Assembly (NCBI GenBank): GCA_905221605.1
Contig: CAJNDS010000794.1
Coordinates: 1 to 32,500, forward strand
Direction: 5' to 3'
DNA length: 32,500 nt
Origin: Symbiodinium natans
Lineage: Eukaryota; Sar; Dinophyceae; Suessiales; Symbiodiniaceae
Part shown: in pieces, positions 17,401-27,859 of the stretch
How positions within the stretch are numbered: position 1 is the stretch's first letter
How the letters are laid out: each line of letters begins with the position of its first letter
Position numbers and translations under genes: made by a program
The notes under the pieces: model-generated
What the model was told of the DNA's origin: nothing
Database searches by the model: none
Seen by the model: the letters and a program-made list of their open reading frames with translations, nothing else

Positions 17401-18871
17401 GCACGGTGCCTCTAAGAGAGTCTCCAACTCCATGGAGGAGTCTCTACATGTCTCTACACTGAAAGTCTCTACCAGCTCTCAGAGGAGTTGTTGGGCTCAG
17501 TGCGGTGCTCCATGGGGTCTCTACCAGAGGTTGAGTGGCTAGTACGGAGCCATAAAAAGGGTCCCTACACGGGTCTCTGCCAGCAATTGAGTTGTGGAGG
17601 CACTGTTTTAGGGCTGAAAATTTGCCACCCGACACCTGCAAGGACCAAGCGGGGAGGCCTCAAGCTTGCGCAAGATGCCCTGCTTCTCTTTGGCCAAGTT
17701 GCCAAGCGCCTTACTACGGAAGCATGATAAAACATTGCCAATCTTATTGACAGCGTGCAAGTTCAGAGGCCACGTAAGGATTTGACAGGAGCAGTGACCA
17801 TATCTGCCAGAATGTCGACACCCTTGATCCAAGGACGAAGTGCGCACACACCCACAAAAATCCAAGACGCAAAAACACAGATTGCTCGATAGCTGGACAC
17901 ACCTGCGCGAGGTCGCCTTTGAACATGGTCATGTTGAAGGCGGAACTGGAGGGCAATGTGTTCAAGCTTAACGAAAAACAAGAAAGACAGCGACGCAACA
18001 AAGTAACAGCAAATGTCGAACTCAGCTCTTCATATCGTGGGTTTCGCGCTGCTCGCGACCATAGCTCAGGTCCAGGGTCGCCCCCAATGACCTAAACACA
18101 TCCACCGTAGCAGTGAACGGTTTGCCTCAGGTCAGAAGCAAAACCCGCTCCAAGAGCTAAGGCTCGAACTCAATCTCTGCTTCAAGTTTAGCCATTGGCC
18201 TGGTCACACAAAGTTGTAGCGCCGAGGTGCCTTCTGAAGCCTTGAGCCCCCAAATAAACAAGCTGTACAAGCTGTGAAATGTCACAAGCAAGAAGGAGCA
18301 TTTGAGACACCTAGGGTGCTTAGGATGTGCTTAGGGGTGCTTAGGGGTGCAGAGGGCTCAGCAGGGTTGGGGTGACCAAATGGGCATGTGACAGTGGCCA
18401 TGCCTACGCTTGATTGCTGCCCACCTCTTCGTTGTGCCAGTGAGCGAGAGTTGTTCCAACAGGTAGGTGGCACCTTCATCATCAAGCAAAACTAGGTTGG
18501 ATTAAGCAGGCATCTGAAGCAGCGCACGCGCATGCACTGTCGGGGGCATGCACAACATCATCCAAGATAAGTCCAGGACCCTACAACACATACACATGCA
18601 TACATACCAGTAATAGAAAGTCCAAGGAAGAAACCTCTTGTCTCTTTCGTCTCATCTCGGACCTCAGACGCCACAGGTGAGACAACGCGCCACACACACA
18701 CAAAATGCATGTGATCATAGGTCTTGAAAAGCACTTGGGGTAAAATGTGCGGGATCGTGCCCTCACAGCCGTCACACATGACGGAGCAAAAAGGGCAAGG
18801 TACGTCCACAAAACCACGAGTCGCGTCGAGCTCCCCACACCAGCATCCAGATAGACACCCACGGAGGCCGT
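14475..18871 (-). CDS. M16 peptidase-like gene, MPP-beta/bc1 core I type, at least 16 exons
   Basis: I assembled this from small minus-strand exons that follow the order of the mitochondrial processing peptidase beta / bc1 core I family. Approximate exons: 18871-18838 SVGVYLDAG; 18489-18428 GATYLLEQLSLTGTTKR; 17968-17903 FNMTMFKGDLAQ; 17826-17790 GVDILADM; 17714-17657 LAKEKQGILRKLEA; 16245-16145 FVHRLHACAFRDYSLGF; 16096-16007 LKKYHETNFTADKMVIASSG; 15941-15890 HEELVKLAEKAFGG; 15690-15606 YRNDEMGPLAYISTGWEAV; 15538-15499 VTFMVMQA; 15376-15320 IIGSYKKNAGLVPG; 15154-15104 NSVANKMGAD; 14960-14915 FMHFYKDTGM; 14803-14760 FGWYIVCDEA; 14745-14590 FSVTDEE; 14549-14475 VERAKRELKATL. The family acts in the mitochondrial matrix or complex III. 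The zinc motif HxxEH appears as YLLEQ, so catalysis is doubtful: it may be a core-type non-catalytic protein or a decaying copy. The N-terminus and last exons are not resolved. Confidence 0.8.
15942..16006 (-). other. Short non-canonical intron in the M16 gene
   Basis: It separates ...MVIASSG from AVKHEELVKL. GGAG occurs at both boundaries, so the exact cut is ambiguous. The placement that fits both codons and an AG acceptor uses a GA donor (tccg|gagcgg to gatgag|gagctg). GA-AG introns are known in dinoflagellates. Confidence 0.5.
16675..17215. repeat. Inverted array of a 9-bp repeat in an M16 intron
   Basis: The plus strand carries many copies of cccacttgc-like units at about 16670-17000, then the reverse complement (gcaagtggg-like) at about 17060-17215. 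About 60 bp of unique sequence lies between. Both lie in the roughly 1.4-kb intron between exons near 17657 and 16245, so the transcript could fold into a long imperfect hairpin. Confidence 0.75.
17380..17600. repeat. Degenerate repeat rich in gtctctacca
   Basis: Diverged units combine gttgttgggtccagcacggtg-like sequence with (g)tctctaccag at about 17390, 17485 and 17530-17590. They lie in the same long intron. Confidence 0.5.
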
Positions 18872-19780
18872 CTGCCCAAGGACGAGTACAGTTGTACTTT
18901 ATAGAACACACACACACACACGGAGAGTCACAGCAAAGAGCTGCAGGCACCTTGCTCTTTTTTCGATTGCCGTCGTGCTGACAAGACACGGTGGTTTGCT
19001 TCAAGGATGGCAGTGCCATTTTGGCAGATTCCGAACCGGGAGCTGGCAATATCATTAATGTTGATGGCATACTAACATCCTTGTTGCTTGTGGACGTCCA
19101 CACCAGACTGTACATGAAACCGAGAAGCATCGCCTGATCAAAAGAAGCCCGGTAAGAGGATCGAAGATCGCCAGAGCAGCATCTAATGTAGCAGGATTTC
19201 CTTCCCAAACCTTTGCCGACATCGATACTCGGAAGTGTCGGGTGATGTACTATGATGATAGGGGATGGCGAGGCGGACTGTCTGCGGTTCGGATTTGAAG
19301 TGCAGGCTGAGCAAAGTCGTATGTTTTGGATGCCACCACTGACAGTCCGCAACACTGAAAACGCAAAAAGTTGCAAAGTCGGCTTGTGTATTCTAAGCCT
19401 TGGAAGCAAAAAGCGGAAAGAAAAGACGAGCGCGGTGCACAAGGTGTACTGGGAAAGCCCTGGAAAAGCACCGGCATCAACAGCGCATGGCCACGGAAAA
19501 GACCACGTCGACAGTGAAAAGAGAGAGCGATGGTGCCTTCTGGCGACCTTTAAATTTGTATTGCCTAGGAGCGACGTCGCAAGGTGAAAGGCTGTCACAT
19601 GCTCACTAGGCACGATACGAAACTTTATCCTGACCATGCAGGGTGAAACAAAGCAGATGCGCCCAATCCGGCACTGTCATGGAAGCTGATGGTTTACATC
19701 AGGAAGCGGAAAGTAGGGGAAACTCGGAGCGCATGGCGCTCCACCGAAAAGAGGTCTTGTGTCTATACTGATATCTCTAC
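18872..19780. other. Upstream of recognised M16 exons
   Basis: This should contain the 5' exons of the M16 gene, but I could not place them. A CA microsatellite lies at about 18908-18922. A long minus-strand ORF (18558-19637) runs across the SVGVYLDAG exon in another frame and is probably not real. Confidence 0.35.
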
Positions 19781-19984
19781 TGAGGTGTGCATGCAAGCTC
19801 GGTCACGCTCAAGATTGAATCATCCGAAAAAGACCGGGTCGAGCCCATAGAACTGCATGGGCTCAAGGTCGAGCCGGCATCGTGTTGGTCATCCTGCGCA
19901 CAAACATACCCAGGACCTCCTTGTTCAGGCTTACCGTCAGAAACTTTGGACTTAAGCGCTTCAGGAGAATGGTGACAATGGCAG

Positions 19985-20102
19985 TGCCCCAACATACACA
20001 AAATCATACAGGATGGTGAGACCAAAGGCATGACCGCTGATTGCCGGCAGCTCGCGAGACAACACTTCACACAAGTTCAAAAAGAGCCGCTGTGCTTTGC
20101 TT
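19985..20102 (-). CDS. Possible exon, unknown protein
   Basis: The minus strand reads LFLNLCEVLSRELPAISGH followed by a hydrophobic stretch AFGLTILYDFVYVGALPL. It looks more protein-like than its surroundings and could be one exon of a minus-strand gene. I recognise no family and saw no convincing splice pair. The rest of 19780-20690 shows nothing else I can support. Confidence 0.25.
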
Positions 20103-20694
20103 CGAGGCTTCGAGCCGATGTTGTGGAGCTAGAGAAGCCCATATCAACGAGTCATGTCATAGCTAGTCCGACAAAGATGAAAACATGTAGCAAAAGGCTT
20201 GAGGGTACCAGACAATATGCAGGCTTGCCGAGCAGAACATGATTGGAAATCAAACCATGGCAGTACAAGAAGACGTTTCTGGTGAGTAGCCTGAGGGATG
20301 AAAGTGTGAAGCAGACGTCGGCTTGCTGCTGCTGCCAAGCTGGCTTGCAACGGGAGAAGTCTTGGATCTAGCAGCGACAAACCAGGAACCGGGGAAAACT
20401 CTGATGTCCTCGTCCTCCGAATCGAGTTCCAAAATGGTGGCGCATGCAAGGGAGCGGCATCCGCGCTTCTCCACGGGCCGTGGTGAGTAAACCTACCAAG
20501 TCAAGAACCCATGGAAATTGAAGAAAGCCACCACATCTGCAAGACACCGTTTCTGAAAACGAGATCCTACGGTCGGCGACACATCTGGGCCTCTGCACCA
20601 GAACACCTCAGATTGCAGCAGGTGTTTGAAGGACTCACTAATTCGGCACTGCATGGCACGCACCGATCCCCAAGCAGCGATGGATTCAGAGGCG

Positions 20695-20760
20695 ATATTT
20701 ACATATATACATATGTATATATGTATATGAATATATATATATATATATATATACATATAT
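20695..20760. repeat. AT tract left of unit A
   Basis: About 60 bp of alternating A and T with occasional C and G, ending in atatggtc and a C11 run. Confidence 0.9.
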
Positions 20761-21020
20761 GGTCCCCCCCCCCCCATCCACACCTATGGTTTTCCTGTCT
20801 TTGTCTTTGTCTGATTTTCTGCTTTTTCCTCGGAAAAAATGGTGTAAAAACTGTACTGGAATAACAAAAAGCTCTATTATACTATCCCCTGTAAAAACAA
20901 TAGTGTTTTTATGTGCATTTTGCTTCTGAAACGTTTGTCTTGCGGCTCCATCACATTTTAGAAAGGCAGCCATTTAGAATTTTAAGGCTTTTCAGGGTTT
21001 TAGGGGTTTTTGTAGATTTA

Positions 21021-21878
21021 GATGATCTGCGGAAGGCACCGCGGCTTCCCCAGACCATTGCAAATTTTTAACATCCTTCAAATCCTTAGTTTTTTTGAAC
21101 GGGCAGCCCTTTTAAAAGTTTAAGGGCTTTAAGGTATTTAAACCCACTCAAAATTTTGAGGATTTGAATTTTTGTTAGAAGGCTTTGAAACCCTCAGAAA
21201 CCTGAAAACTGCTATCCCTTAAGATTCTAAAATACCTTAAAATTTTAAAAGGGCAGCCGTTTAAAATTAAGGAAGTTACGGGTTTTAGAATTGAACATCC
21301 TAAAATCCTTAAACTTAAAAAGACAGCCATTTACAACTGTAAGATTTTCAGGGTTTTAAGGATTTGTAAAAATTCACATGGTCTGGGGAAGGCACCGGGG
21401 CTTCTCCAGGCCATTGACAACTTTAACAATCCTGAAAATCCTAAAAGGGCAGCAACATTTTAAGGTTTTAAAAGGCTTTAGGGTTGTAAAGTTTAGATGG
21501 TCTGGGGAAGCCCCGGTGCCTTCCCAAGACCATGTAAATTATCAAAAAATTTTGAAAAATTGTCTGGGGAAGCCCCTTCGCCTTCCCCAGATCATTTAAA
21601 TTTGTAAGAACCCTTAAAACCCTTAACCCTGAACCCTAAACACTCAGCACCAGACCCCAAACACTAACCCGAAAAACCTAACACTAAGCCCTTAGCAAAA
21701 CCCCAGACACTTCACACGAAACCCTAAATACTTAAGCACAAAACCCTAAACACTAAACCCTAAACACGTAAACACTACGCCCTAAAAACTAAAACCTAAA
21801 CATTACACACTAAACCCTAAGAAGGATTTTAAAGTTGTCAATGGTCTCGGGAAGACCCGGTGCCTTCCCCAGATCATG
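21021..21878. repeat. Five copies of a 38-bp palindrome
   Basis: Copies lie at 21021-21060, 21377-21416, 21497-21535, 21561-21596 and 21841-21878. Each has the form tggtctgggga-agncnccgg-tccccagacca with small differences. Each arm is about 16 nt, so each copy can fold into a strong hairpin. Between them is AT-rich sequence with repeated ggcagccatttaaaa. Confidence 0.8.
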
Positions 21879-22525
21879 AATTTTGTAAAAATCCTTAAAA
21901 CCCTTAACCCTAAAAACCAAACCCGAAACCCTTAACACTAAACCCAAACACTCAGCACTAGACCCTAGACACTAACCCTAAAACTTAACACTAAGCCCTC
22001 AGCACAAACCCCAAACACTTAACACGAAACCCTAAACACGTAAGCACTAAACCCTAAACATTACACACTAAACCCTACACACTGCACCCTGAACACTAAA
22101 CCCTAAACCCTAAACAGTAAACCCCAAAGCCGGAACCTCAAGCCCTGCTAAATCTAAACCTGAAACCAAAACCCGTCGGGGTTTCAGATGCTTACTGTTT
22201 GGATTTTAGTGTTTAGGGTTTTATGTGGTTTAGGGTTTTAGCCAAGCCGCTTGACCCTAAACCCTAAACATAAACCCTAAACCCTAAACTTAACACTCAA
22301 CCCGAAACAACAAATCCTGAACCCTAAACCCTCAACACTAAACCCTAAACCCCAAACCAAGAACACCATAGGGGTTTCAGTGCTTTAGGGGTTTTAGAAC
22401 TTAGTCATTTCAGGTTCAGGGTTTTAGACTTTATCCAAGTCGCTTCCCTAAAAAGTAAACCCTAAACCTTTAAAGCCAAAACCTAAACAATAGACCCTAA
22501 ACACTAAATTACTAAACCCTGAACC
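21600..22525. repeat. Degenerate telomere-like CCCTAAA repeats
   Basis: Many ccctaaa and ccctaaacacta units occur on the plus strand, with two short inverted patches (tttagggtttt near 22200-22235 and 22380-22430). This is related to the TTTAGGG telomere repeat type known from plants, algae and dinoflagellates, but is too diverged and interrupted to be a functional telomere. Confidence 0.75.
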
Positions 22526-22534
22526 CGAAACACT

Positions 22535-22822
22535 GGGCCCCGGACTCCAGACTCCAGATTGCCAGGGTGAATCTGGAGTACCGGGCCCCGGACTCCAGAC
22601 TCCAGATTGCCAGAGTGAATCTGGAGTACCGGGACCCCGGACTCCAGACTCCAGATTTCCGGAGTGAATCTGGAGTACCGGGACCCCAGTCTCCAGACCA
22701 CGGACTCCAGATTCTGGAGTCCAGGGCCCCGATACTCCAGATTTATTCTGGAAATCTGGAGTCTAGAGTCTGGGGGTACTCCAGATTCATTCTGGAAATC
22801 TGGAGTCTGGAGTCCCCGCCCT
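22535..22822. repeat. 48-bp tandem repeat followed by its inverse
   Basis: Four units start at about 22535, 22583, 22631 and 22680, each with gactccagactccagatt and aatctggagtaccggg. Each unit is itself a hairpin (ctccagatt/aatctggag). From about 22715 the order reverses (ggaaatctggagtctggagtcc), so the whole block can fold back. Confidence 0.8.
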
Positions 22823-22866
22823 CCCAAAACCCCAAATGTGTGGATCATGGGGGGGGGGGGATGGGG

Positions 22867-22904
22867 GCGAGCATATATATATATATGTATATATATGTCT
22901 ATAT
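22867..22904. repeat. AT junction between units A and B
   Basis: Alternating AT of about 38 bp lies between the right end of unit A (gggcgagcatat) and the left end of unit B (atatggtcacacccccc). Confidence 0.85.
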
Positions 22905-23217
22905 CTATATGGTCACACCCCCCTTCCCCCCGATCTAGGTTTCTTTGTCCCTACAAAACCCTCTTAAATACCGATGAACATGACATGCTGGCTATGTCAG
23001 GTGATGTCCTGGTTTTGCACGTCCAATCGTATGTGAGAAAGCCTGTAAATCGTGAAACAAAACGTGTGTGTTTTGCACTACTTGCACATCATCACCTAAA
23101 AAAACACCGAAAAAAAACATACGAAAACGCAATTTAGTGAACATGTGTGTTCCTCTTTTGCATAGGACGGGCTTATAAACCCAGAATTGCATGCAAAAAG
23201 CACTTTTTTTGCGAAAT

Positions 23218-23670
23218 TTGGGAGGCCGCCTTTTTTGGGAGGCCGCCTTTTTTGGGTTTTTTTGGTTTTCCCGAGGCTTTTTTCGGTTTTTTTGGAAAAA
23301 GCCAAAAAAAAAAAAACATGTGTTTTTTGGGATTTTGCTTGTTCCTGGCCTCAAAAACCAAAAAAACACAAGGTGTTTTGTGGGATTTTCGCTCAAATCC
23401 AAAAAACCCTCGTGCTTTTTTGGATTCCAGGTGCTCCTGGCCTCAGAAACCAAAAGGAACATTTTGTTGTGGGGATTTTCTTTCAAAAAACCCAAAAAAC
23501 CCTCGTGTTCTTTTGATTTTCAACCCGCGGAGAGTAAAATCCAAAAAACACCTGGTTTTTGTATATTTTTCAAAAAAACTCAAGAAAACCAAAAAAAAAA
23601 CAAAAAAGGCGGCCTCCCGGCTCCATGGTTTTGGGTTTTTGGGTTTTGGGTTTTTTTAAAACATTTTTTG
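23218..23670. repeat. Homopolymer-rich block with inverted ends
   Basis: The block starts with gggaggccgccttttttgg and ends with the reverse complement (caaaaaaggcggcctccc near 23600-23619). Inside, units with gggattttc, cctggcctca and aaaaccctcgtg recur every 65-75 bp. Reading frames through it are low complexity. Confidence 0.65.
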
Positions 23671-23819
23671 CAAACAATTTCTCTTCTTGTATAAACAATG
23701 TGTATTGTCATAAGTTGTTTCTTCTAATGTGACTGACTTGCACACACGCAGAGAATAACACACAAACACCCCCACCATTTCGTTTTGTATTTAAATTCAG
23801 CCTATTCGGTATGTAGGGC

Positions 23820-25190
23820 GTGGCGTTGACATGTAAAGTTCCATTAGATTAAATCACGAATGACGCTTAGAAGAGGATGTCTTGGGATGTGGCATTTTAA
23901 TATAAACAATAATCTTGAAAAAATTAAGTTTAAGAGAGGGTTTCTTAGGGTGTGTTTCTGAGGATGTGGACCTGCAATTCAAGAGTCTAATGCGACTTAA
24001 TTATGAGTGGGGCTTAGAAGAGGATGTCTTGGGGCGTGGCCTCTTAATCTAAAAGTCTATTTAAGCGGAAGTACAAACGAGTCCAAATGAAGATTTCTTA
24101 GGGTGTGGTGTTTGAATACAAACCTCAAATTACATTTCATTACGAAGCGGGGCCAGGGGAGAATTTCACAGGGTGTGGTCGGTAAAAGAGAATTCCAAAT
24201 AGGTGTCAACTAATGAGGCTTAGAAGGGGATGTTTTGGGGCGGGGCCTCTTATTTTTTTGTTTTACTTGGGTTTAATTACGAACGAAGCTGTGGCTGCAT
24301 CATACACACATTATATTAAGAGGCCCCAGAAGAGGATTTCATAGGGTGTGGCTGTAAATACGGAATTGTAAGTACATTTACATACGAATGGGGGCTCAAA
24401 AGATGATATAAAAATTGTCCAAAAGTTACATAGGAAACCTAGAAATATGAACTTCTTATGAGATTCTGTTACGACCAGGCCCCAGAATGGTGTGGCTTTT
24501 TTAATACAAGCATCTAGGCAAATGGAAAATAAGTCGAATTACAAGCGAAGGTCTAATGAGGATTTCTTAGAAGTGGCTTTCTAGTACAGACTTCTAAGTA
24601 ATCTTCATTACAAATAGGGGTCACAAAGGGATTTGATAGGGTGTGATCTGCAGAATAAAATTCTAACTCGGCTTCGTTGCGAGGAGGATGTCCTGGGGTT
24701 TAGGTTTAGGGCCTCTGAATATACACTTGCTTTACTTGGGTTTAATTACGAACGAAGCCCAGGATGTCTTGGGGCGGGACCTCTTAATGTGTCTTTTACT
24801 TGGGCTAATTACGAACGAAGCTGTGGCGTTATCATACACAAGTCTACTGAAATTTCATTGAGAGGGCCCAGAAGAGGATTTCATAGGGTGTGGCCTTTAA
24901 GCATAGAATTCTTTTCCTAGGGTGTGGACTTCTTATATAGAAGCAGTTTTTCAATAAACTGGGAAGGAAGCCCAGACGAGAATTTCTGAGGCTGTAACCT
25001 CTGCATATGAAGTTCTTGTGAGATTTTGTTACGGACTTGCAGGCCCCAGAAGAGGATTTCATAGTGCGCGGCTTGTAATTGGCAAATTTAGATTTCTAAA
25101 TAAGTTGTTCTACGAATGAGGCCAGAGGATTTCTCAAAAGGTGTGGCCTGTTAAAATAAATTCCGAATTAGGTTTAAATCTCGCTTTGAC
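23820..25190. repeat. Diverged tandem repeat, about 65-150 bp apart
   Basis: Variants of gaagaggatttcatagggtgtggcct or gaagaggatgtcttggggcgtggcctcttaat (each shown here in part) recur at about 23870, 24012, 24092, 24160, 24220, 24312, 24610, 24770, 24870 and 25045. They are linked by ttaattacgaa(c/t)gaagc. No gene is seen. Confidence 0.65.
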
Positions 25191-25246
25191 GTGCCCGAAA
25201 GGCCTTCCGACCTAGATCATGGGGGGGTTGCGGGGTGAGCATATAT

Positions 25247-25269
25247 ATATCAGCATATATATATATATA
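25247..25269. repeat. AT junction between units B and C
   Basis: gtgagcatatatatat, a short cagc interruption, and atatatgctcac form a near-perfect palindrome joining the two units. Confidence 0.85.
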
Positions 25270-25456
25270 TATGCTCACCCCCCCAATGGACCCACCGCGG
25301 GTGGCATCCGAGTCCTAGCCAGATCAAGGGAACAACAACAAAACAAGAAACTAACAAAAAACAAAAAACCAAAAAACCAAAAAAAACAAAAAAACCAAAA
25401 AAAACATCTTTTCCAAAACTATGGGGGTGGGGCCTCCAAAAAATTGTTTTTTTGGT

Positions 25457-25505
25457 TTTCTCGAGGAAAAAATGGTTTTTTTGTTCGGAACCATTTTTTT
25501 CTCGA
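25457..25505. repeat. Palindrome around ctcgag
   Basis: ctcgaggaaaaaatggtt is followed after a 12-nt loop by aaccatttttttctcgag. The arms of about 18 nt differ at one base. Confidence 0.85.
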
Positions 25506-25559
25506 GAAAAAGATGGTTTTTGGAGGTCTTCTCCTGGTAAAACCATCTTTTTCTCTAAA

Positions 25560-26500
25560 TGTCTAAACTTAAACCCTAAACCTTTAAACCTTCACACTAC
25601 AAAGTTTAAGGGTGTTAAGGGTGACAAATTAATTACATACTTAGGTTTAAATGCCAAAATCTTAAACCCCAAACCTTTAAACCTTAACCCTATAGGGTTT
25701 AAAAGTTCAGGGTTTATTGTTAATTGCCGTCTTAGGTTTAAATGTCTGAATCTTAAACCCTAAAACTTTAAACCTTCACCCTATAGGGTTTTAAAGGTTA
25801 AGCGTTTCGGTTTAATTGCAAGCTTAGGTTTAAATGTTTACTTTAAAGAATCCTAAACCTTTAAATCTTATCCCTATAGGGTTTAAGGTTAAGGGTTCAA
25901 TATGAACTGCCGGCATAGGTCTAAATACCTAAACCTTAAACTTAAACCCTAAACCATTAAATATCTTAACCCTATAGGGTTTTAAGGTTAAAGGCTTAGC
26001 GTTAATTGCCGGAATCGGTTTAAATGCCTAAAACTTAAGCCCGAAACCTTTAAACCTTAGCCCAACAGGGTTTAAAGGTTAAGGGTTTAAAAATAATTGA
26101 AGTCTGAGATTTACATGCTTAAATCTTAAATCCTAAACCTTTAAAATCTTAACCCTACAGGGTTTAAAGGTTAAGGGCTTGGCTACAGGTTTAAATGGCT
26201 AAATCTTAAACCCTAAGCCTTTAAACCTTAGCCCTACAGGGTTTAAAGGTTAAGGGTTTAAAATTAGTTGCAGACTTAGGTTTAAATGCCTACATCTGAA
26301 ACCTAAACCTGTACAAATCTTAACCCTATAGAATTCAAAGGTTAAGGGCTTAGGGTTTAATTGCCGGCATAGGTTCAAATGCCTAAATCTTAAACCCTTA
26401 ACCTTGAAACCTCAACCCTACAGGGTTTAAAGGTTAAGGGATTTTTTGCAGGCTTAGGTTTAAATGCCTAAGTCTTAAATTATAAACAAAAGCCAACAGA
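25560..26500. repeat. Tandem repeat of about 91 bp, about 10 copies
   Basis: The landmark tataggg or tacaggg appears at about 25691, 25782, 25875, 25973, 26064, 26156, 26235, 26327 and 26419, mostly 91-98 bp apart with one 79-bp step. Each unit has aggtttaaatgcctaaatc and an inner inverted repeat (ccttaacc/ggttaagg). It contains telomere-like taaaccctaaacc. Confidence 0.85.
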
Positions 26501-26662
26501 AAGAAAAACCATCCGTGTGTGTGAGAGAGTGAATTAAGGAATACAGTCAAAAATCCGGTCACCGGAAAATCACCAGACAGCATAGGTTCTATCGGTATTT
26601 GCAGTACTTTTGCAAAGATCAAGGCCCGCGGTGGGTCCATTGGGGGGGGGGGGGGTGACCAT

Positions 26663-26700
26663 ATATATATATATATGAGTATATATGTATACACATAAAC
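26663..26700. repeat. AT tract right of unit C
   Basis: Alternating AT follows the ggggtgaccatat end of unit C. No further inward-facing end is seen to the right. Confidence 0.85.
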
Positions 26701-27352
26701 AGATGGCCATATGCAACTAAATCATACTGCATAAACAGATCTGGAAGCAAGAAATGCAACAAACACTGGATGGAGACGTGCGAATACCATCTTGCAACGG
26801 GTGCAACCACTGCTCTGGGCCCTGGCATGTCATGGCTGTCATGACTTACTTCTGCAGACGATTCATATGAATAAATGTCCACTTTTGCTCTCACACAGCT
26901 CTGTCGTAGTCTTCCTCTTCTTGCCGTTCAGTTTTTTGATTCAAGGGAGACCCCTGCCCCGGTACAGTCAACTGTCCTCTTGGAATCATTCCATAGACTT
27001 GTTCAGCAAGTCTTTCATCACGTTGCTTCAGGGCGAGTAGGAAGATGACAAGAATGATGACCCCTTGTGAGGCTCTTATTTCGCTTTACAGGCCTCCTTC
27101 GCTCCAAGAGTGGGTTGAGGGTTGTTGTGTCGATTTCGCTTTTGTTTGTTTGGCGTGTTGGCCCAAGTCCAGACTGGAGTTTCTGAGGTGCTTCCCACGA
27201 ATTCTGACAAGAATGACTTAAGAGCACGCCGAGGGAATCATTCTGAATCATTCTGAATCATTCTGAATCATTCTGCATCATTCGAAGGCCATGGCTTGCA
27301 TCCCGCATTTCTGTGGCTAACTGTTCGCTCTTGGGCGAGATGACTTGAATAG
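26700..27352. other. Region with no recognised gene
   Basis: About 650 bp without a supported gene. At about 27238-27283 an 11-bp tandem repeat (atcattctgaa) occurs four times. Confidence 0.5.
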
Positions 27353-27389
27353 TCAGCCTCTACAATGGGGTTGAGCATGGCATGGCCAA

Positions 27390-27631
27390 ACACTTCTGGG
27401 AGTAGGTTGGGAAGCCGCAAGACATGCCAATATGTGCTTCTGCAGATGTCTCGAGTCTGGCAGAGCTGCGGTTTGACTTAAGAACTCAGACAGCATCTCA
27501 TCAGTGCACTGAAGGCTTTGTCGAGAGGCTTGTCTATGTCTCGAGGCACGAATACCTGGCAGGCTGCCACAAAACCCTTTAACCAAAACATAAATCACAT
27601 TCCGCAAGCTTTCTTTGGCTTCGGCCTTCAC
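27390..27631 (-). CDS. Possible exon, unknown protein
   Basis: The minus strand reads KAEAKESLRNVIYVLVKGF, then CTDEMLSEFLSQTAALPDS and LQKHILACLAA. It is helical and protein-like but matches no family I know. Splice sites are not resolved. Confidence 0.3.
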
Positions 27632-27859
27632 CGGTGTCAGAAGCTGAGAAGCCTCGCAGAAGAATTCAAGCAGAAGTGTGCACTAATGTACAGTATGAGA
27701 AGTACGAGATTAGGGTTGCAAAGGCTGACGTTCAAAAGAGCCTTCAAAAGAGAGCCGCAAGTTTGGGGACTGGCCCTGGGGCCCTCCTTCGATGCTAACG
27801 CCGGACCCTACTCAGAAAAGGGGAAATCCCAGGACAAACTCCGATCCAAATAGAAAGAA

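Larger units (their letters stand above)
20757..22866. mobile_element. Unit A: non-coding segment with matching inverted ends
   Basis: The left end reads inward atatggtc, a run of C, then atccacacctatggtttt. The right end, read on the minus strand, gives atatgctcg, C runs, then atgatccacacatttgggg. The unit holds 38-bp palindromes, degenerate telomere-like repeats and a 48-bp inverted tandem repeat. No protein-coding gene is seen. Unit A may be a TIR element of about 2.1 kb, but no target-site duplication could be established. Confidence 0.5.
22905..25246. mobile_element. Unit B: non-coding segment with matching inverted ends
   Basis: The left end is atatggtcac, C-rich sequence and gatctaggt. 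The right end, read on the minus strand, is atatgctcac, C-rich sequence and gatctaggt. The ends of this unit match each other but differ inside from those of units A and C. It contains the homopolymer palindrome and the diverged tandem repeat listed separately, and no gene. Confidence 0.5.
25270..26662. mobile_element. Unit C: non-coding segment with matching inverted ends
   Basis: The left end is atgctcac, a C run and aatggacccaccgcggg. The right end, read on the minus strand, is atggtcac, a C run and the same 17 bases. This is the clearest of the three pairs. The unit is about 1.4 kb and holds an A-rich stretch, a hairpin at 25457-25505 and the 91-bp satellite. Confidence 0.55.

Noticed and set aside
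18558-19637. A 359-aa minus-strand ORF
   Set aside because: It crosses the SVGVYLDAG exon of the M16 gene in another frame, contains CA-repeat-derived Cys/Val runs and shows no domain.
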